From positions 1,488,001 to 1,552,000 of the forward strand of contig NZ_PEFE01000001.1 in assembly GCF_002754315.1 (NCBI RefSeq): a stretch of DNA of 64,000 nt, written 5' to 3'. Of the stretch, positions 14,448-23,384 are shown piece by piece. Below the pieces are notes generated by a model, which saw only the letters and a program-made list of their open reading frames with translations, did no database searches and was not told the origin of the DNA. The position numbers were made by a program, and so were the translations under genes. Position 1 is the stretch's first letter. Each line of letters starts with the position of its first letter. This DNA is from Flavobacterium sp. 11. Lineage in GTDB: Bacteria; Bacteroidota; Bacteroidia; Flavobacteriales; Flavobacteriaceae.

Positions 14448-15686
14448 ATGCAGGTACAAGACATAGAGGTTATTTTATTAAAAGTTTCTGGTCAGGATAA
14501 ACCAGGGGTAACAGCTGGTTTAACATCCATCTTGGCGACTTATGATGCCATTATTTTAGATATTGGACAAGCAGATATTCATGATACACTATCTTTAGGT
14601 ATTTTATTTGAAATAAAAGCGGGGTCTTCCTCTGGACCTGTTTTAAAAGATTTATTGTTTAAAGCCTATGAATTAGGTGTTAAAGTTAAGTTTATTCCGA
14701 TTTCTATTGCTGATTACGAAATTTGGGTAAAAGCACAACGCAAACAGCGCTATATCATCAATGTTTTGGGAGAAACACTAACAGCGGTACAATTAGCGGC
14801 TGTGACTAGAATTTTGTCCAACCAAAATTTAAATATTGACGCTATCAAAAGATTAACGGGTAGGGTTTCTATCATTGATAAAGAAGAGTTTCCTCGTTCA
14901 TGCATACAATTATCGGTAACGGGAACGATTGTCGATAAAACGTTCATGACGGCCAGTTTTATGGAGATTTCCAGAACATTGGATGTGGATATTTCTTTTC
15001 AAGAAGACAATATGTACAGAAGAAACAGACGCTTGGTGTGTTTTGATATGGATTCGACCTTGATTCAAACGGAAGTAATTGATGAATTGGCTGAGTTAGC
15101 GGGTGTGGGTGAGCAAGTAAAAGCCATCACGGAAGCAGCGATGAATGGCGAAATTGATTTTAGCGAAAGCTTCAAACAACGTATGGCTTTGTTAGAAGGT
15201 TTGAGTGAAGAGGTACTGCAAAGTGTTGCTGAAAATTTGCCTATAACAAAAGGAGCGCATCGCTTGATGAAAGCCTTGAAATATTACGGCTATAAAACGG
15301 CTATATTATCAGGAGGATTCACCTATTTTGGTCATTATTTGCAAAAAGAACTAGGAATTGATTACGTTCACGCCAATGAATTGGAAATTAAAGACGGGAA
15401 ATTGACGGGTAACTATCTTGGCGAAATTGTGGATGGTAAAAAGAAAGCAGAATATCTAAAAGCCATAGCGCTAAAAGAAGGCATTCACATCAATCAAACT
15501 ATTGCTGTGGGTGATGGAGCCAATGATTTACCAATGTTGAATTTAGCAGGTTTAGGAATTGCTTTTCATGCCAAACCTACGGTAAAAGAAAAAGCAGAAA
15601 GTTCTATTTCCAGTTTAGGCCTCGATGGTGTTTTATACCTATTAGGGTATCACGACAGACATATTGATATGATGGAGGAGGAATAA
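14448..15686 (+). CDS. serB: Phosphoserine phosphatase with N-terminal ACT region
   Basis: Last step of serine synthesis: phosphoserine to serine plus phosphate. 412 aa from ATG 14448; an upstream in-frame TTG at 14409 would add 13 unlikely residues. Residues 1-170 form ACT-type regulatory sequence (VSGQDKPGVTAGLTSIL; a second unit around YIINVLGETLTAVQLAAV). The HAD domain has the nucleophile motif FDMDSTLIQTEVIDELA, motif II Ser in AILSGGF and motif IV GDGANDLPML. Double-ACT SerB proteins are common in Bacteroidota and actinobacteria and can be inhibited by serine, but that is not shown here. A terminator follows. Confidence 0.93.
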   Translation: MQVQDIEVILLKVSGQDKPGVTAGLTSILATYDAIILDIGQADIHDTLSLGILFEIKAGSSSGPVLKDLLFKAYELGVKVKFIPISIADYEIWVKAQRKQRYIINVLGETLTAVQLAAVTRILSNQNLNIDAIKRLTGRVSIIDKEEFPRSCIQLSVTGTIVDKTFMTASFMEISRTLDVDISFQEDNMYRRNRRLVCFDMDSTLIQTEVIDELAELAGVGEQVKAITEAAMNGEIDFSESFKQRMALLEGLSEEVLQSVAENLPITKGAHRLMKALKYYGYKTAILSGGFTYFGHYLQKELGIDYVHANELEIKDGKLTGNYLGEIVDGKKKAEYLKAIALKEGIHINQTIAVGDGANDLPMLNLAGLGIAFHAKPTVKEKAESSISSLGLDGVLYLLGYHDRHIDMMEEE

Positions 15687-15703
15687 AAGATTCCAATAAT
15701 TAT

Positions 15704-15746
15704 AAAAAAAGGCTGTCCAAAAAGTAATTTTCGGACAGCCTTTTTT
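15704..15746. terminator. Bidirectional terminator between serB and a small lipoprotein gene
   Basis: GGCTGTCC (15711-15718) pairs with GGACAGCC (15733-15740), with A run on one side and T run on the other, so it can stop transcription from both convergent genes. Confidence 0.85.
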
Positions 15747-15894
15747 ATGCTTTAACGGTAAACCCTTTTTCAGGTTTTTCCAGTGTTTGTTTTTCGGGAG
15801 ATTTACAAATTCCTCTGGCGCCACAACTCATTCTATGCGGTCCACAGGAACTCAACAAAAAAAGTGTAATCAAGATGTAGAAAGTATTTTTCAT
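15745..15894 (-). CDS. Small lipoprotein, 49 aa
   Basis: Found by reading the minus strand: ATG at 15894, TAA at 15745. MKNTFYILITLFLLSSCGPH is a signal peptide with lipobox LLSSC, Cys at residue 17. The mature peptide is only about 33 residues, with two further cysteines (SCGARGIC) and a basic/acidic tail. It starts 12 bp after the stop of the GH3-like gene on the same strand, so it is probably the last gene of that transcript. Function unknown. Confidence 0.7.
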   Translation of the reverse strand: MKNTFYILITLFLLSSCGPHRMSCGARGICKSPEKQTLEKPEKGFTVKA

Positions 15895-15906
15895 CTTCTC
15901 GTTTTT

Positions 15907-17430
15907 TTATACAGTTTGAAACTGCATGGTTTTCAGTTGTTCCAGATAATCTCTTTGGTTTGATAATCTTGGAATTTTATGTTGTCCGCCGAGTTTATCT
16001 TTGTCTTTTAACCAATCATAAAACAAATTTTTCCGGGCTACATTTATTACTAACGGGTTTAGTGTCATGTTGTTGTAGCGCTTTGCTTCGTAATCTGAAT
16101 TTAAAGATTGTATGGATTCATCCAGTGCTTTCTGGAATTGAGATACATCCGCTGGATTGTCTTTGAATTCAATCATCCATTCATGGGCGCCTTTTTCTTT
16201 GCCTTCCATAAATATAGGCGCAACAGTGTAATCAACTACTTCCATTTGGGTCATTTTACACGCTTTGGCAATAGCCTGATCCGTGTTTTCGACCATCAAT
16301 TCTTCTCCAAAAACATTGATGTGATGCTTTGTTCTTCCCGTTACCCGAATTCGGTATGGATTTAATGAGGTGAAACGGACGGTGTCGCCAATCAAATAGC
16401 GCCACAAACCAGAATTGGTTGTAATCACCAAAGCATAATTTTTGAACAGTTCCACATCTGCCAATCGAATTACTTTTTGTTCCGGTGTCCCAAAAGTATC
16501 CATTGGAATAAATTCATAGAAAATTCCATAATCCAACATCAATAATAAATCACTGGAATAATTTAAATCCTGAATGGCAAAAAATCCTTCGGAGGCATTG
16601 TATATTTCGTAATATTTAAAATCTTTTTTCGGGAGTATTTTTTTGTATTGGTCTCGGTAGGGTTCAAAATTTACACCTCCATGAAAGTACACTTCCAGAT
16701 TAGGCCAAAGTTCAAATAAATTTCCCTTTCCGGTTTCTTCCAGCATTTTATTCATTAAAACCAACATCCAGGAAGGAACTCCGGCAAAACTGGTTACATT
16801 TTCGTTTTTTGTTTCGTTTATAATCGCAGCAATTTTAGTTTCCCATTCGCTCATCAAAGAAATTTTGTTGCTTGGCGTACTGCTGAACTCCGCCCAAATA
16901 GGCATGTTTTCGATTAGTATTGCGGATAAATCCCCAAAGAACGTATTGTTGTCTTCATAGATTTGGGAACTTCCGCCAAGACGCAGACTTTTTCCAAGAA
17001 ACAGTTCTGAATCTTCGTTGTTATTTAGATACAAGCATAACAAATCCTTACTTCCTTTATAATGACAATCTTCCAGCGCTTCATTGCTCACTGGAATAAA
17101 TTTACTTTTGGCGTTGGTTGTTCCGCTTGATTTGGCAAACCATTTTATAGGTGTTTCCCAAAAAACATTTTGCTCTCCTTTGCGGGTTCTTTCAATCAAC
17201 GGCTGTAATTCTTCGTAGGTCGAAATAGGGATTCTTTCGGCAAAAGTCGCATAGGAATGTATCGAAGCATACTCATATTCTTTGCCTAATGCAGTGTTTT
17301 TTGATGACTGAATTAAATTCATAAGCAATTCTTCCTGAACCTCATTCGGGTATTTTAGGAAAAGTTCAATCTGATGGATTCTTTGTTTTAGAACCCAAGA
17401 GGCAAACGAATTGATTATGGTTAGAGGCAT
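15907..17430 (-). CDS. GH3 auxin-responsive promoter family protein (acyl-adenylate-forming fold)
   Basis: 507 aa from ATG 17430 (MPLTIINSFASWVLKQR); an upstream in-frame start at 17523 would add 31 residues that do not look conserved. GH3 proteins in plants adenylate acyl acids and join them to amino acids. Bacterial members share the fold: seen here are the ATP-binding stretch AKSSGTTNAKSKFIPVS, the YNASEGFFAIQ motif, and GLWRYLIGDTVRF with the hinge region RVTGRTKHHINVFGEEL. The substrate in Bacteroidota is unknown. A 49-aa lipoprotein gene follows after 12 bp. A DUF2797 gene is divergent. Confidence 0.88.
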   Translation of the reverse strand: MPLTIINSFASWVLKQRIHQIELFLKYPNEVQEELLMNLIQSSKNTALGKEYEYASIHSYATFAERIPISTYEELQPLIERTRKGEQNVFWETPIKWFAKSSGTTNAKSKFIPVSNEALEDCHYKGSKDLLCLYLNNNEDSELFLGKSLRLGGSSQIYEDNNTFFGDLSAILIENMPIWAEFSSTPSNKISLMSEWETKIAAIINETKNENVTSFAGVPSWMLVLMNKMLEETGKGNLFELWPNLEVYFHGGVNFEPYRDQYKKILPKKDFKYYEIYNASEGFFAIQDLNYSSDLLLMLDYGIFYEFIPMDTFGTPEQKVIRLADVELFKNYALVITTNSGLWRYLIGDTVRFTSLNPYRIRVTGRTKHHINVFGEELMVENTDQAIAKACKMTQMEVVDYTVAPIFMEGKEKGAHEWMIEFKDNPADVSQFQKALDESIQSLNSDYEAKRYNNMTLNPLVINVARKNLFYDWLKDKDKLGGQHKIPRLSNQRDYLEQLKTMQFQTV

Positions 17431-17666
17431 ATAGATTTCAGATTGTTGATTAACGATTTTAAATTTCAGATTTTTTTCTATTGTAAAAAGGTTGAAATTT
17501 AAGATTTGAATATCGATTGACAAATACTAACTTTGTCAAAGTATCAAAAATAGTGTTTTTTTATAAAAAACAATTCTATATTATAGTAAAGATTTTAACT
17601 CAGAAATGGGCTTCTAATAATCGGATTCTAAAATCATAAATCGTTAATCAACAATCTAAAATCGCA

Positions 17667-18461
17667 ATGACATACGAAGGTGTACTTACAAAAATGCAAA
17701 CGGAATTTGGAGACCCGATTCAATATTATTTGGTTTTTGAGAATAGTTTTTTGAATGTGAATCAGTTGCTGAATAAAGAACTCGAAATCAATTTTGTGGG
17801 ATACCAATGTTTGAATTGTGGCAAGAAGAAAAAAATATTCCGTCAGGGATTTTGTTATGATTGCTTCTATTCTAGTGCGGCTGTTGGAGATTGGATTATG
17901 AAACCGGAGTTAAGTACGGCTCATCTTGGGATTCAGGACAGGGATTTAGCGTATGAAGAAAAAGTACAACTGCAACCGCACATTGTATATTTGGCTTTAT
18001 CTAGCGAAGTCAAAGTAGGAGTGACCAGAAAAACGCAGATGCCCACCCGATGGATTGATCAAGGCGCAACCCAAGCCATTTCAATTGTGGAAGTTCCTAA
18101 CCGATACTTGGCTGGAATTACCGAGGTGGCGCTGAAAAATCATTATGCCGATAAAACCAATTGGAGAAAAATGTTGACCAACAATGTGGAGCAAATTGAT
18201 TTGGTTGCAGAACGATTGAAAGTAGAAAATTTGATTCCAGCAGAAGTTCAGGAATACTTTTATTCGCAGAAAAATGATTTGTACGAGATGCATTATCCCG
18301 TTTTACAGTATCCAAATAAAGTAAACAGTTTGAGCTTGGATAAAAAACCACAGTTTCAAGGAAAGCTCACCGGAATAAAAGGGCAATATTTACTTTTTGA
18401 AGACGGAACAGTTTTCAATATCCGCGGTTCAGAAGGATATGTAGTACAGATTAATATATAA
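17667..18461 (+). CDS. DUF2797 domain protein
   Basis: 264 aa. It contains two cysteine pairs in a likely zinc site (CLNCGKKKKIFRQGFCYDC), then HIVYLALSSEVKVGVTRKTQMPTRWIDQGA, which resembles the core strands of the GIY-YIG nuclease fold (YLxxxxxxKVGxTR), and a C-terminal beta-rich segment (KLTGIKGQYLLFEDGTVFN). This combination matches DUF2797, a family without established function. Divergent from the GH3-like gene with a 236-bp shared upstream region; a terminator follows at once. Confidence 0.82.
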   Translation: MTYEGVLTKMQTEFGDPIQYYLVFENSFLNVNQLLNKELEINFVGYQCLNCGKKKKIFRQGFCYDCFYSSAAVGDWIMKPELSTAHLGIQDRDLAYEEKVQLQPHIVYLALSSEVKVGVTRKTQMPTRWIDQGATQAISIVEVPNRYLAGITEVALKNHYADKTNWRKMLTNNVEQIDLVAERLKVENLIPAEVQEYFYSQKNDLYEMHYPVLQYPNKVNSLSLDKKPQFQGKLTGIKGQYLLFEDGTVFNIRGSEGYVVQINI

Positions 18462-18470
18462 AATTCAATA

Positions 18471-18509
18471 AAAAAGCAGGAATCTCATGTTAGAAATTCC
18501 TGCTTTTTA
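18471..18509 (+). terminator. Terminator after the DUF2797 gene
   Basis: AAAAAGCAGGAAT pairs with ATTCCTGCTTTTT around a short loop, 10 bp after the stop. Confidence 0.85.
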
Positions 18510-18560
18510 GAATGTATAAAATCTACCATTTTGATTCTACTGGCTTTTTTGTAATTTTTT

Positions 18561-18629
18561 TTAACCATTAAGAAATTAAGTTTCATTAAGATTTAAGGCT
18601 TAATTTTTCTTAATTTCTTAATGGTTTAA
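18561..18629. repeat. 20-bp inverted repeat between convergent genes
   Basis: TTAACCATTAAGAAATTAAG (18561-18580) and its reverse complement with one extra T (18609-18629) flank 28 bp that also contain CATTAAG-type units. It lies between DUF2797 and AsmA genes that converge; no T run, so a structured intergenic repeat is more likely than a terminator. Confidence 0.6.
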
Positions 18630-18686
18630 TTGTAAATAGAAGTTGTTTTTATAACACATTTAGTAAAGCCTTTATTTTAATTTAAA

Positions 18687-21302
18687 TTATTCTTGTTGCA
18701 CTTTAGGCTCTTCTGCTTTTTTCTTTTTATTTAAAAATCCATTTAATAAATCTTTAGCCTTAGTTTTTACCTCTTCCTTAGTTGCAGGAGTTGTAGGAGT
18801 CGCCGTTTTTGTGGTATCTCCCGGTTTCTTGTTTTTATTAATGAAATCAGTCAAAGCCGAAGTTCCTTGTTTCACCAATCTGTCTTTTTGTTGGTTTACT
18901 AATTGAGTCGTCAATTTGGTTACTGCACTGTTGATGTCAGTTGTGATTTTTGGATTCGTGAAATTCCCAACTAATATCGCATTTATCGGAATGCTTTGCA
19001 CTTTAGCAGCATCTGCAGGAGATAATTTTGCAATTAGCGCATTCGCTTCTGAACCCAAATATTTTGCGGGAACATCAAATTTTAAATTGTAATTCATACT
19101 TTGGTCAAAACCATGCGTTCCTCCAATAGTGGCTTTGATGTCTTTGTACTTAATATCAAATGGTTTTACATTTACTTTTCCATCTTTGAACGTAACCGCC
19201 GCTTTCAAATCATTCAAATTGATTTTACGCACATCAATGAATTTCAAGTTAGATCCTAATGCTGTCAGTAAAGTCGAATTTGTAGAGTTTACTGTCGTAG
19301 AAAGCAATTGTCCCAATAAATCTCCGGTAAGCGTTTTCAAATCAGGAGTCAGTTCTGTTGCATCAAGATTTCCGTTCAATTTGATACTTGAATTTAATTT
19401 TCCGTTGATGATTCCGGCAATTGGCGCGATTTTTTTCAGCATGTCCAGTTGAGTGAAAGACTGTGCGATATCGACTTGATTTAATTTTAAATCCATATTG
19501 AAGACTGGTGTTTTTCCTTTTGTGGAAACAGCCCCATTCACGCCAATTGTTCCTCCGAAAATAGATGTTTTTACATTTTCTAAAGTTACTTTTTCGTCTT
19601 TCACAATCAGTTTTCCCGATACATCTTTCAAGGTTAAATTATCGTATAAAACCGTAGTCGCTTTTGCGGTAAGCGTACAATTTAAGAAAGCAGGAATCTT
19701 CATTGCGTCTGCTTTTTTAGTTGCCGTTTTAGTAGTTTCACCGGTTGTCATAAAATCATCAACGGCCAATTGTTTAGAATTCATGTTGAAGTTTCCTTTC
19801 AATTCTTGATTTCTAAAGATAAAGCCGTAAAAATTTTCTAAAATTCCCGTTACACTAATGTCGCTTTTTCCTGTAGTCGCGTTCAGTTCTTTCAAATTGA
19901 CCTGACTAGGATTAAATTGTACCAAAGCATTGCTAATGTTCATTGTTTTACCGTTTTCATCCACATAGTTGAAACCGGACAAACTCATGGTTCCTGCATT
20001 ATTGATGTTTTGATACTGACTTTTCTCTACAGATTGCATGTCAAATTTCGTTGTCACATCGGCCTTTAAAATCCCTGACAATGGCTTATCAAGCTTTATT
20101 GGATATGCTTTCGAAAGGTTGGCTAAATTTATAGTTCCTTTTAAAGCGGCATCAACAATTGCATTTTGAGTGATGTTTCTAATGTTTGCTTTCGCATTAA
20201 AAACATCTTGGTCAATTTTGAAAGAGAGCTTATCCAAGTTGACATAAGTGTCGTTTAGAATCCCTGTTTCATTTATAATTTTAGTGTCAATAACGATGTT
20301 TTGAACTGATTTTGGTAAATTAGGATATTGAAATGAAGCGTTATTGGAAGCAATTTCAATATTAAATTTTGGCACCGTTGTGTCTGAATACAAGCCTTTT
20401 GCAAAACCCGCCACAGTAAAATCTCCGGTGGTTTTCACGTTGTCCAAACTCGATGCATAAGCTGCGGGAATAATTCCCAAGAAATTTTTGAAAGAAGAAG
20501 TTGGCGTTTTAAATTTCAAATCATATTGTTGGCCCGTTTCCACCATTTGAATAAAACCATCAAATTCCAGCGGCAATTGATTGATTAACGCTTTATTTTC
20601 TTTGAAGGTGTATTTGCTTTTTTCTAAATCGATTCCCAAAACTGCGTCCAGCGTCAAGGCGACATTATTCATGTAATTGACTTTGTCCATGTCCAGCGAT
20701 ACTTTTGCAGTTGATTTGGTAACCAAATCTAATTTTTGGGCTGCAAAATCTCCTGTTCCTTCATGGTTTAGACTGTCGATTACCATTTTTATTTTTGAAC
20801 TTTCGTCAAAATAGCGAAACTTGAAATTCTCGATTTTATACTCTTGGATTTTTAAGGATAACGGACTGCTTTTTCCATCGTCTTTGGCTTTGTCATCTTT
20901 CAATGCAATGTCGTAATTCCCGATTCCGTCTTTATTAAAAATGATATTGATTAATCCATTTTTCGAAGTGATTCCGTCAATAGACATCGCTTCGTCTTTA
21001 CCTTTAAAAAGTTCTTTGATAGACATTTTTAAATTCAATTCGCCTAATGAAATCAATGTGTCACCTTCAAAAGGAGCTTTGTTTATAATGACTAATTTTT
21101 CCAATGTCACATTCGCATTTGGAAAATTTTTGAATAAGCTTAAATCTGCTTCTGCAAAAGAGACTTTGGCATCTACTTTGGCATTAATGGCTTCAGAAAT
21201 TTTAGCTTTTATTTGATCTTTAAATAGATAAGGCGCAGCAAATAAAGTCACGACGAGCAGGATAATCAGAATTCCAATGATTTTTAAAACTTTCTTTACC
21301 AT
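18687..21302 (-). CDS. AsmA family protein
   Basis: 871 aa. One N-terminal transmembrane helix (VLKIIGILIILLVVTLFAAPYLF) anchors a long periplasmic beta-rich region made of repeated amphipathic strands. The N-terminal AsmA signature (KISEAINAKVDAKVSFAEADLSLFKNFPN) and the C-terminal AsmA-like domain (GKVNVKPFDIKYKDIKATIGGT) are both recognisable, as is a Pro/Thr/Lys-rich tail. AsmA-like proteins are proposed to form bridges that move phospholipids between inner and outer membranes. The length is typical for Bacteroidota members. It is transcribed separately from sppA upstream, which has its own terminator. Confidence 0.88.
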   Translation of the reverse strand: MVKKVLKIIGILIILLVVTLFAAPYLFKDQIKAKISEAINAKVDAKVSFAEADLSLFKNFPNANVTLEKLVIINKAPFEGDTLISLGELNLKMSIKELFKGKDEAMSIDGITSKNGLINIIFNKDGIGNYDIALKDDKAKDDGKSSPLSLKIQEYKIENFKFRYFDESSKIKMVIDSLNHEGTGDFAAQKLDLVTKSTAKVSLDMDKVNYMNNVALTLDAVLGIDLEKSKYTFKENKALINQLPLEFDGFIQMVETGQQYDLKFKTPTSSFKNFLGIIPAAYASSLDNVKTTGDFTVAGFAKGLYSDTTVPKFNIEIASNNASFQYPNLPKSVQNIVIDTKIINETGILNDTYVNLDKLSFKIDQDVFNAKANIRNITQNAIVDAALKGTINLANLSKAYPIKLDKPLSGILKADVTTKFDMQSVEKSQYQNINNAGTMSLSGFNYVDENGKTMNISNALVQFNPSQVNLKELNATTGKSDISVTGILENFYGFIFRNQELKGNFNMNSKQLAVDDFMTTGETTKTATKKADAMKIPAFLNCTLTAKATTVLYDNLTLKDVSGKLIVKDEKVTLENVKTSIFGGTIGVNGAVSTKGKTPVFNMDLKLNQVDIAQSFTQLDMLKKIAPIAGIINGKLNSSIKLNGNLDATELTPDLKTLTGDLLGQLLSTTVNSTNSTLLTALGSNLKFIDVRKINLNDLKAAVTFKDGKVNVKPFDIKYKDIKATIGGTHGFDQSMNYNLKFDVPAKYLGSEANALIAKLSPADAAKVQSIPINAILVGNFTNPKITTDINSAVTKLTTQLVNQQKDRLVKQGTSALTDFINKNKKPGDTTKTATPTTPATKEEVKTKAKDLLNGFLNKKKKAEEPKVQQE

Positions 21303-21430
21303 AATTTATTTCTTTAGATTCTATTAGTGTAACAAAAATAATGCCTTCTGTTCTTTTACAAAAATAGTATTTTTAGGACAGAGTGATTTTTTTGACGTTT
21401 TTTATAAACAATAATTTAACTTTATGATAT

Positions 21431-21470
21431 AAAAAAATCCGTTTTAGTAATTTCTAAAACGGATTTTTTA
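21431..21470 (-). terminator. Terminator after sppA
   Basis: AAATCCGTTTTAG pairs with CTAAAACGGATTT, with A and T runs on either side, 16 bp past the sppA stop on the minus strand. Confidence 0.85.
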
Positions 21471-21485
21471 ATGAGTTATAAAATT

Positions 21486-23246
21486 TTAATGAATATTAAT
21501 TTCAAAAGGCATTAGGGCCTGAACTCCTTTCTGTGCTTGCAATTTTTTTATTTGTTGCATGATTCTATAGTTTTCTTCACCGATTTCTTCTTTTATAAAG
21601 TCTTCTTTAGATTTTGCAAAAGGAAGATTTGCTAAAAGATCATCGAATTTTTTCTCGTATTCCGGGTAATTTTGGGTACTGTAGCTTTTTATTTTTGCCA
21701 ATGAAGCTGCTTTTGCAATAGCATCATCTAAACCTCCAATTTTATCTACAAGTCCAATTTTCAATGCTTCGGAACCGGTCCAAACTCTTCCTTGTGCGAT
21801 AGCATCTACTTGTGCAAATGTCATTTTGCGACCTTGTGCTACATGTGTAACAAATGTTTTGTAAATGTGTTCAACACCTTCTAAGGTAACTGCTTTGAAA
21901 TTTTCATCGATTGGTACAAAAGGACTGTAATTTGCTGAGTTTTGATGTGTTTTAACTTGCTCGGTATGAATTCCAATTTTAGTGGCCAATGGTGTAAAAT
22001 TAGGTAATATTCCAAAAACACCGATAGAACCCGTAATTGTGTTTTCTTCAGCAAAAATGGTGTTGGCGTTACACGCAATGTAATACCCGCCAGAAGCAGC
22101 GTAATTCCCCATAGAAACAACTACTGGTTTTACTTTTTTAGTCAATTCAATTTCTCTCCAAATTAAATCAGAAGTCAAAGCACTTCCGCCTGGACTATCA
22201 ATTCGAAGTACAATGGCTTTTACATTTTTGTTTTTTCGAGCCTCTTGAAAGGAACGACGCATAGAACCTTCGCCAATAACGTTCACATCGCCTTCACCAC
22301 CCATAATTTCTCCTTGGGCATAAATAATGGCGATTTCGTCATTACTGTCAAAATTTTGTGAAGTTGTAGCAATTTTTTGAGCATAATCTACAACAGATAC
22401 TTTGTTGTAATCTTCGTCATTGGCTACTTTAAGTGCTTTTCGGATGGCATTGTGATACACATCTTCATAGGCAATAATGTCAACTAATTTTTGTGATTTT
22501 GCCATTTCTGGAGTTCGAGCAAGAAGTCCATTGGCAATTTCATTCAATTTAGCTACAGATATATTTCGGCTTTTAGAAATGTCAGCAGTAATAGAATTCC
22601 AAACTGAATTTAATAATGCAGTAGTTTGCTCTCTGTTGGCATCGCTCATTTTATTTTCTAAAAATGGCTCAACAGCACTTTTGTATTTTCCGTGACGGAT
22701 TACTTCCATTTTCAACCCTGATTTTTCCTGAAAATCTTTAAAAAACATAAGTTCAGCAGAAAGACCTTTGAAATCCATATCTCCAACAGGATTTAAGTAA
22801 ATTGGGCTGGCAACAGAATTTAGGTAATATTCTTTTTGTGAATACGAATTGGCATAAGCCATGACGAATTTCCCTGATTTTTTAAAGCTTTCCAAAGCAT
22901 CTCTCAATGCCTTACTTTGTGCCATTCCCAGTGAGGAATCGTTGTTTAGAATAGAAATACCTTTAATGTCGGTATCCGTTTTTGCTTCTTCAATGGCGTT
23001 GATAATGTCTGATAAACCTACTTTTTTGTTTTCTGAAAAAATCGTTACCCAAGGATCTTTATATTTTCCTGCATAATCGTTTCTGATGTCTTCCAAATTC
23101 AATTCAATAACAGAATTGTTTTTCACCGTAACGCCTTCAGATTCACCACCAAAAATGGCTCCGATGAGGATGATTCCAAAAAAGAACAACATGAAAAAAA
23201 CAAAAATACCTATAATGGTCGCCAATACATTTCCTAAAAATCTCAT
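21486..23246 (-). CDS. sppA: Signal peptide peptidase SppA, 67K type
   Basis: Membrane-bound serine protease that degrades cleaved signal peptides, 586 aa, the long tandem-domain form. An N-terminal helix (ATIIGIFVFFMLFFFGIILIGAIFG) anchors it. The catalytic Ser is in the C-terminal repeat, GNYAASGGYYIACNA; the catalytic Lys is expected in the N-terminal repeat, in the RHGKYKSAVEPF region. The DSPGGSALTSDLIWREI strand builds the active site. ATG 23246. The divergent folK-dNK gene starts 138 bp away. Confidence 0.95.
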   Translation of the reverse strand: MRFLGNVLATIIGIFVFFMLFFFGIILIGAIFGGESEGVTVKNNSVIELNLEDIRNDYAGKYKDPWVTIFSENKKVGLSDIINAIEEAKTDTDIKGISILNNDSSLGMAQSKALRDALESFKKSGKFVMAYANSYSQKEYYLNSVASPIYLNPVGDMDFKGLSAELMFFKDFQEKSGLKMEVIRHGKYKSAVEPFLENKMSDANREQTTALLNSVWNSITADISKSRNISVAKLNEIANGLLARTPEMAKSQKLVDIIAYEDVYHNAIRKALKVANDEDYNKVSVVDYAQKIATTSQNFDSNDEIAIIYAQGEIMGGEGDVNVIGEGSMRRSFQEARKNKNVKAIVLRIDSPGGSALTSDLIWREIELTKKVKPVVVSMGNYAASGGYYIACNANTIFAEENTITGSIGVFGILPNFTPLATKIGIHTEQVKTHQNSANYSPFVPIDENFKAVTLEGVEHIYKTFVTHVAQGRKMTFAQVDAIAQGRVWTGSEALKIGLVDKIGGLDDAIAKAASLAKIKSYSTQNYPEYEKKFDDLLANLPFAKSKEDFIKEEIGEENYRIMQQIKKLQAQKGVQALMPFEINIH

Positions 23247-23384
23247 AATTATATTTTTTTAATATGTCGCAAAAAAGATAGAAATGTTACAAACAATTGT
23301 TTCGTATTTCCGAGTTTAATTATCAACACAGGATACAAATATATTGCTAATTCTAAAATTCTTTTAGTTAATTTGCACCTAATT

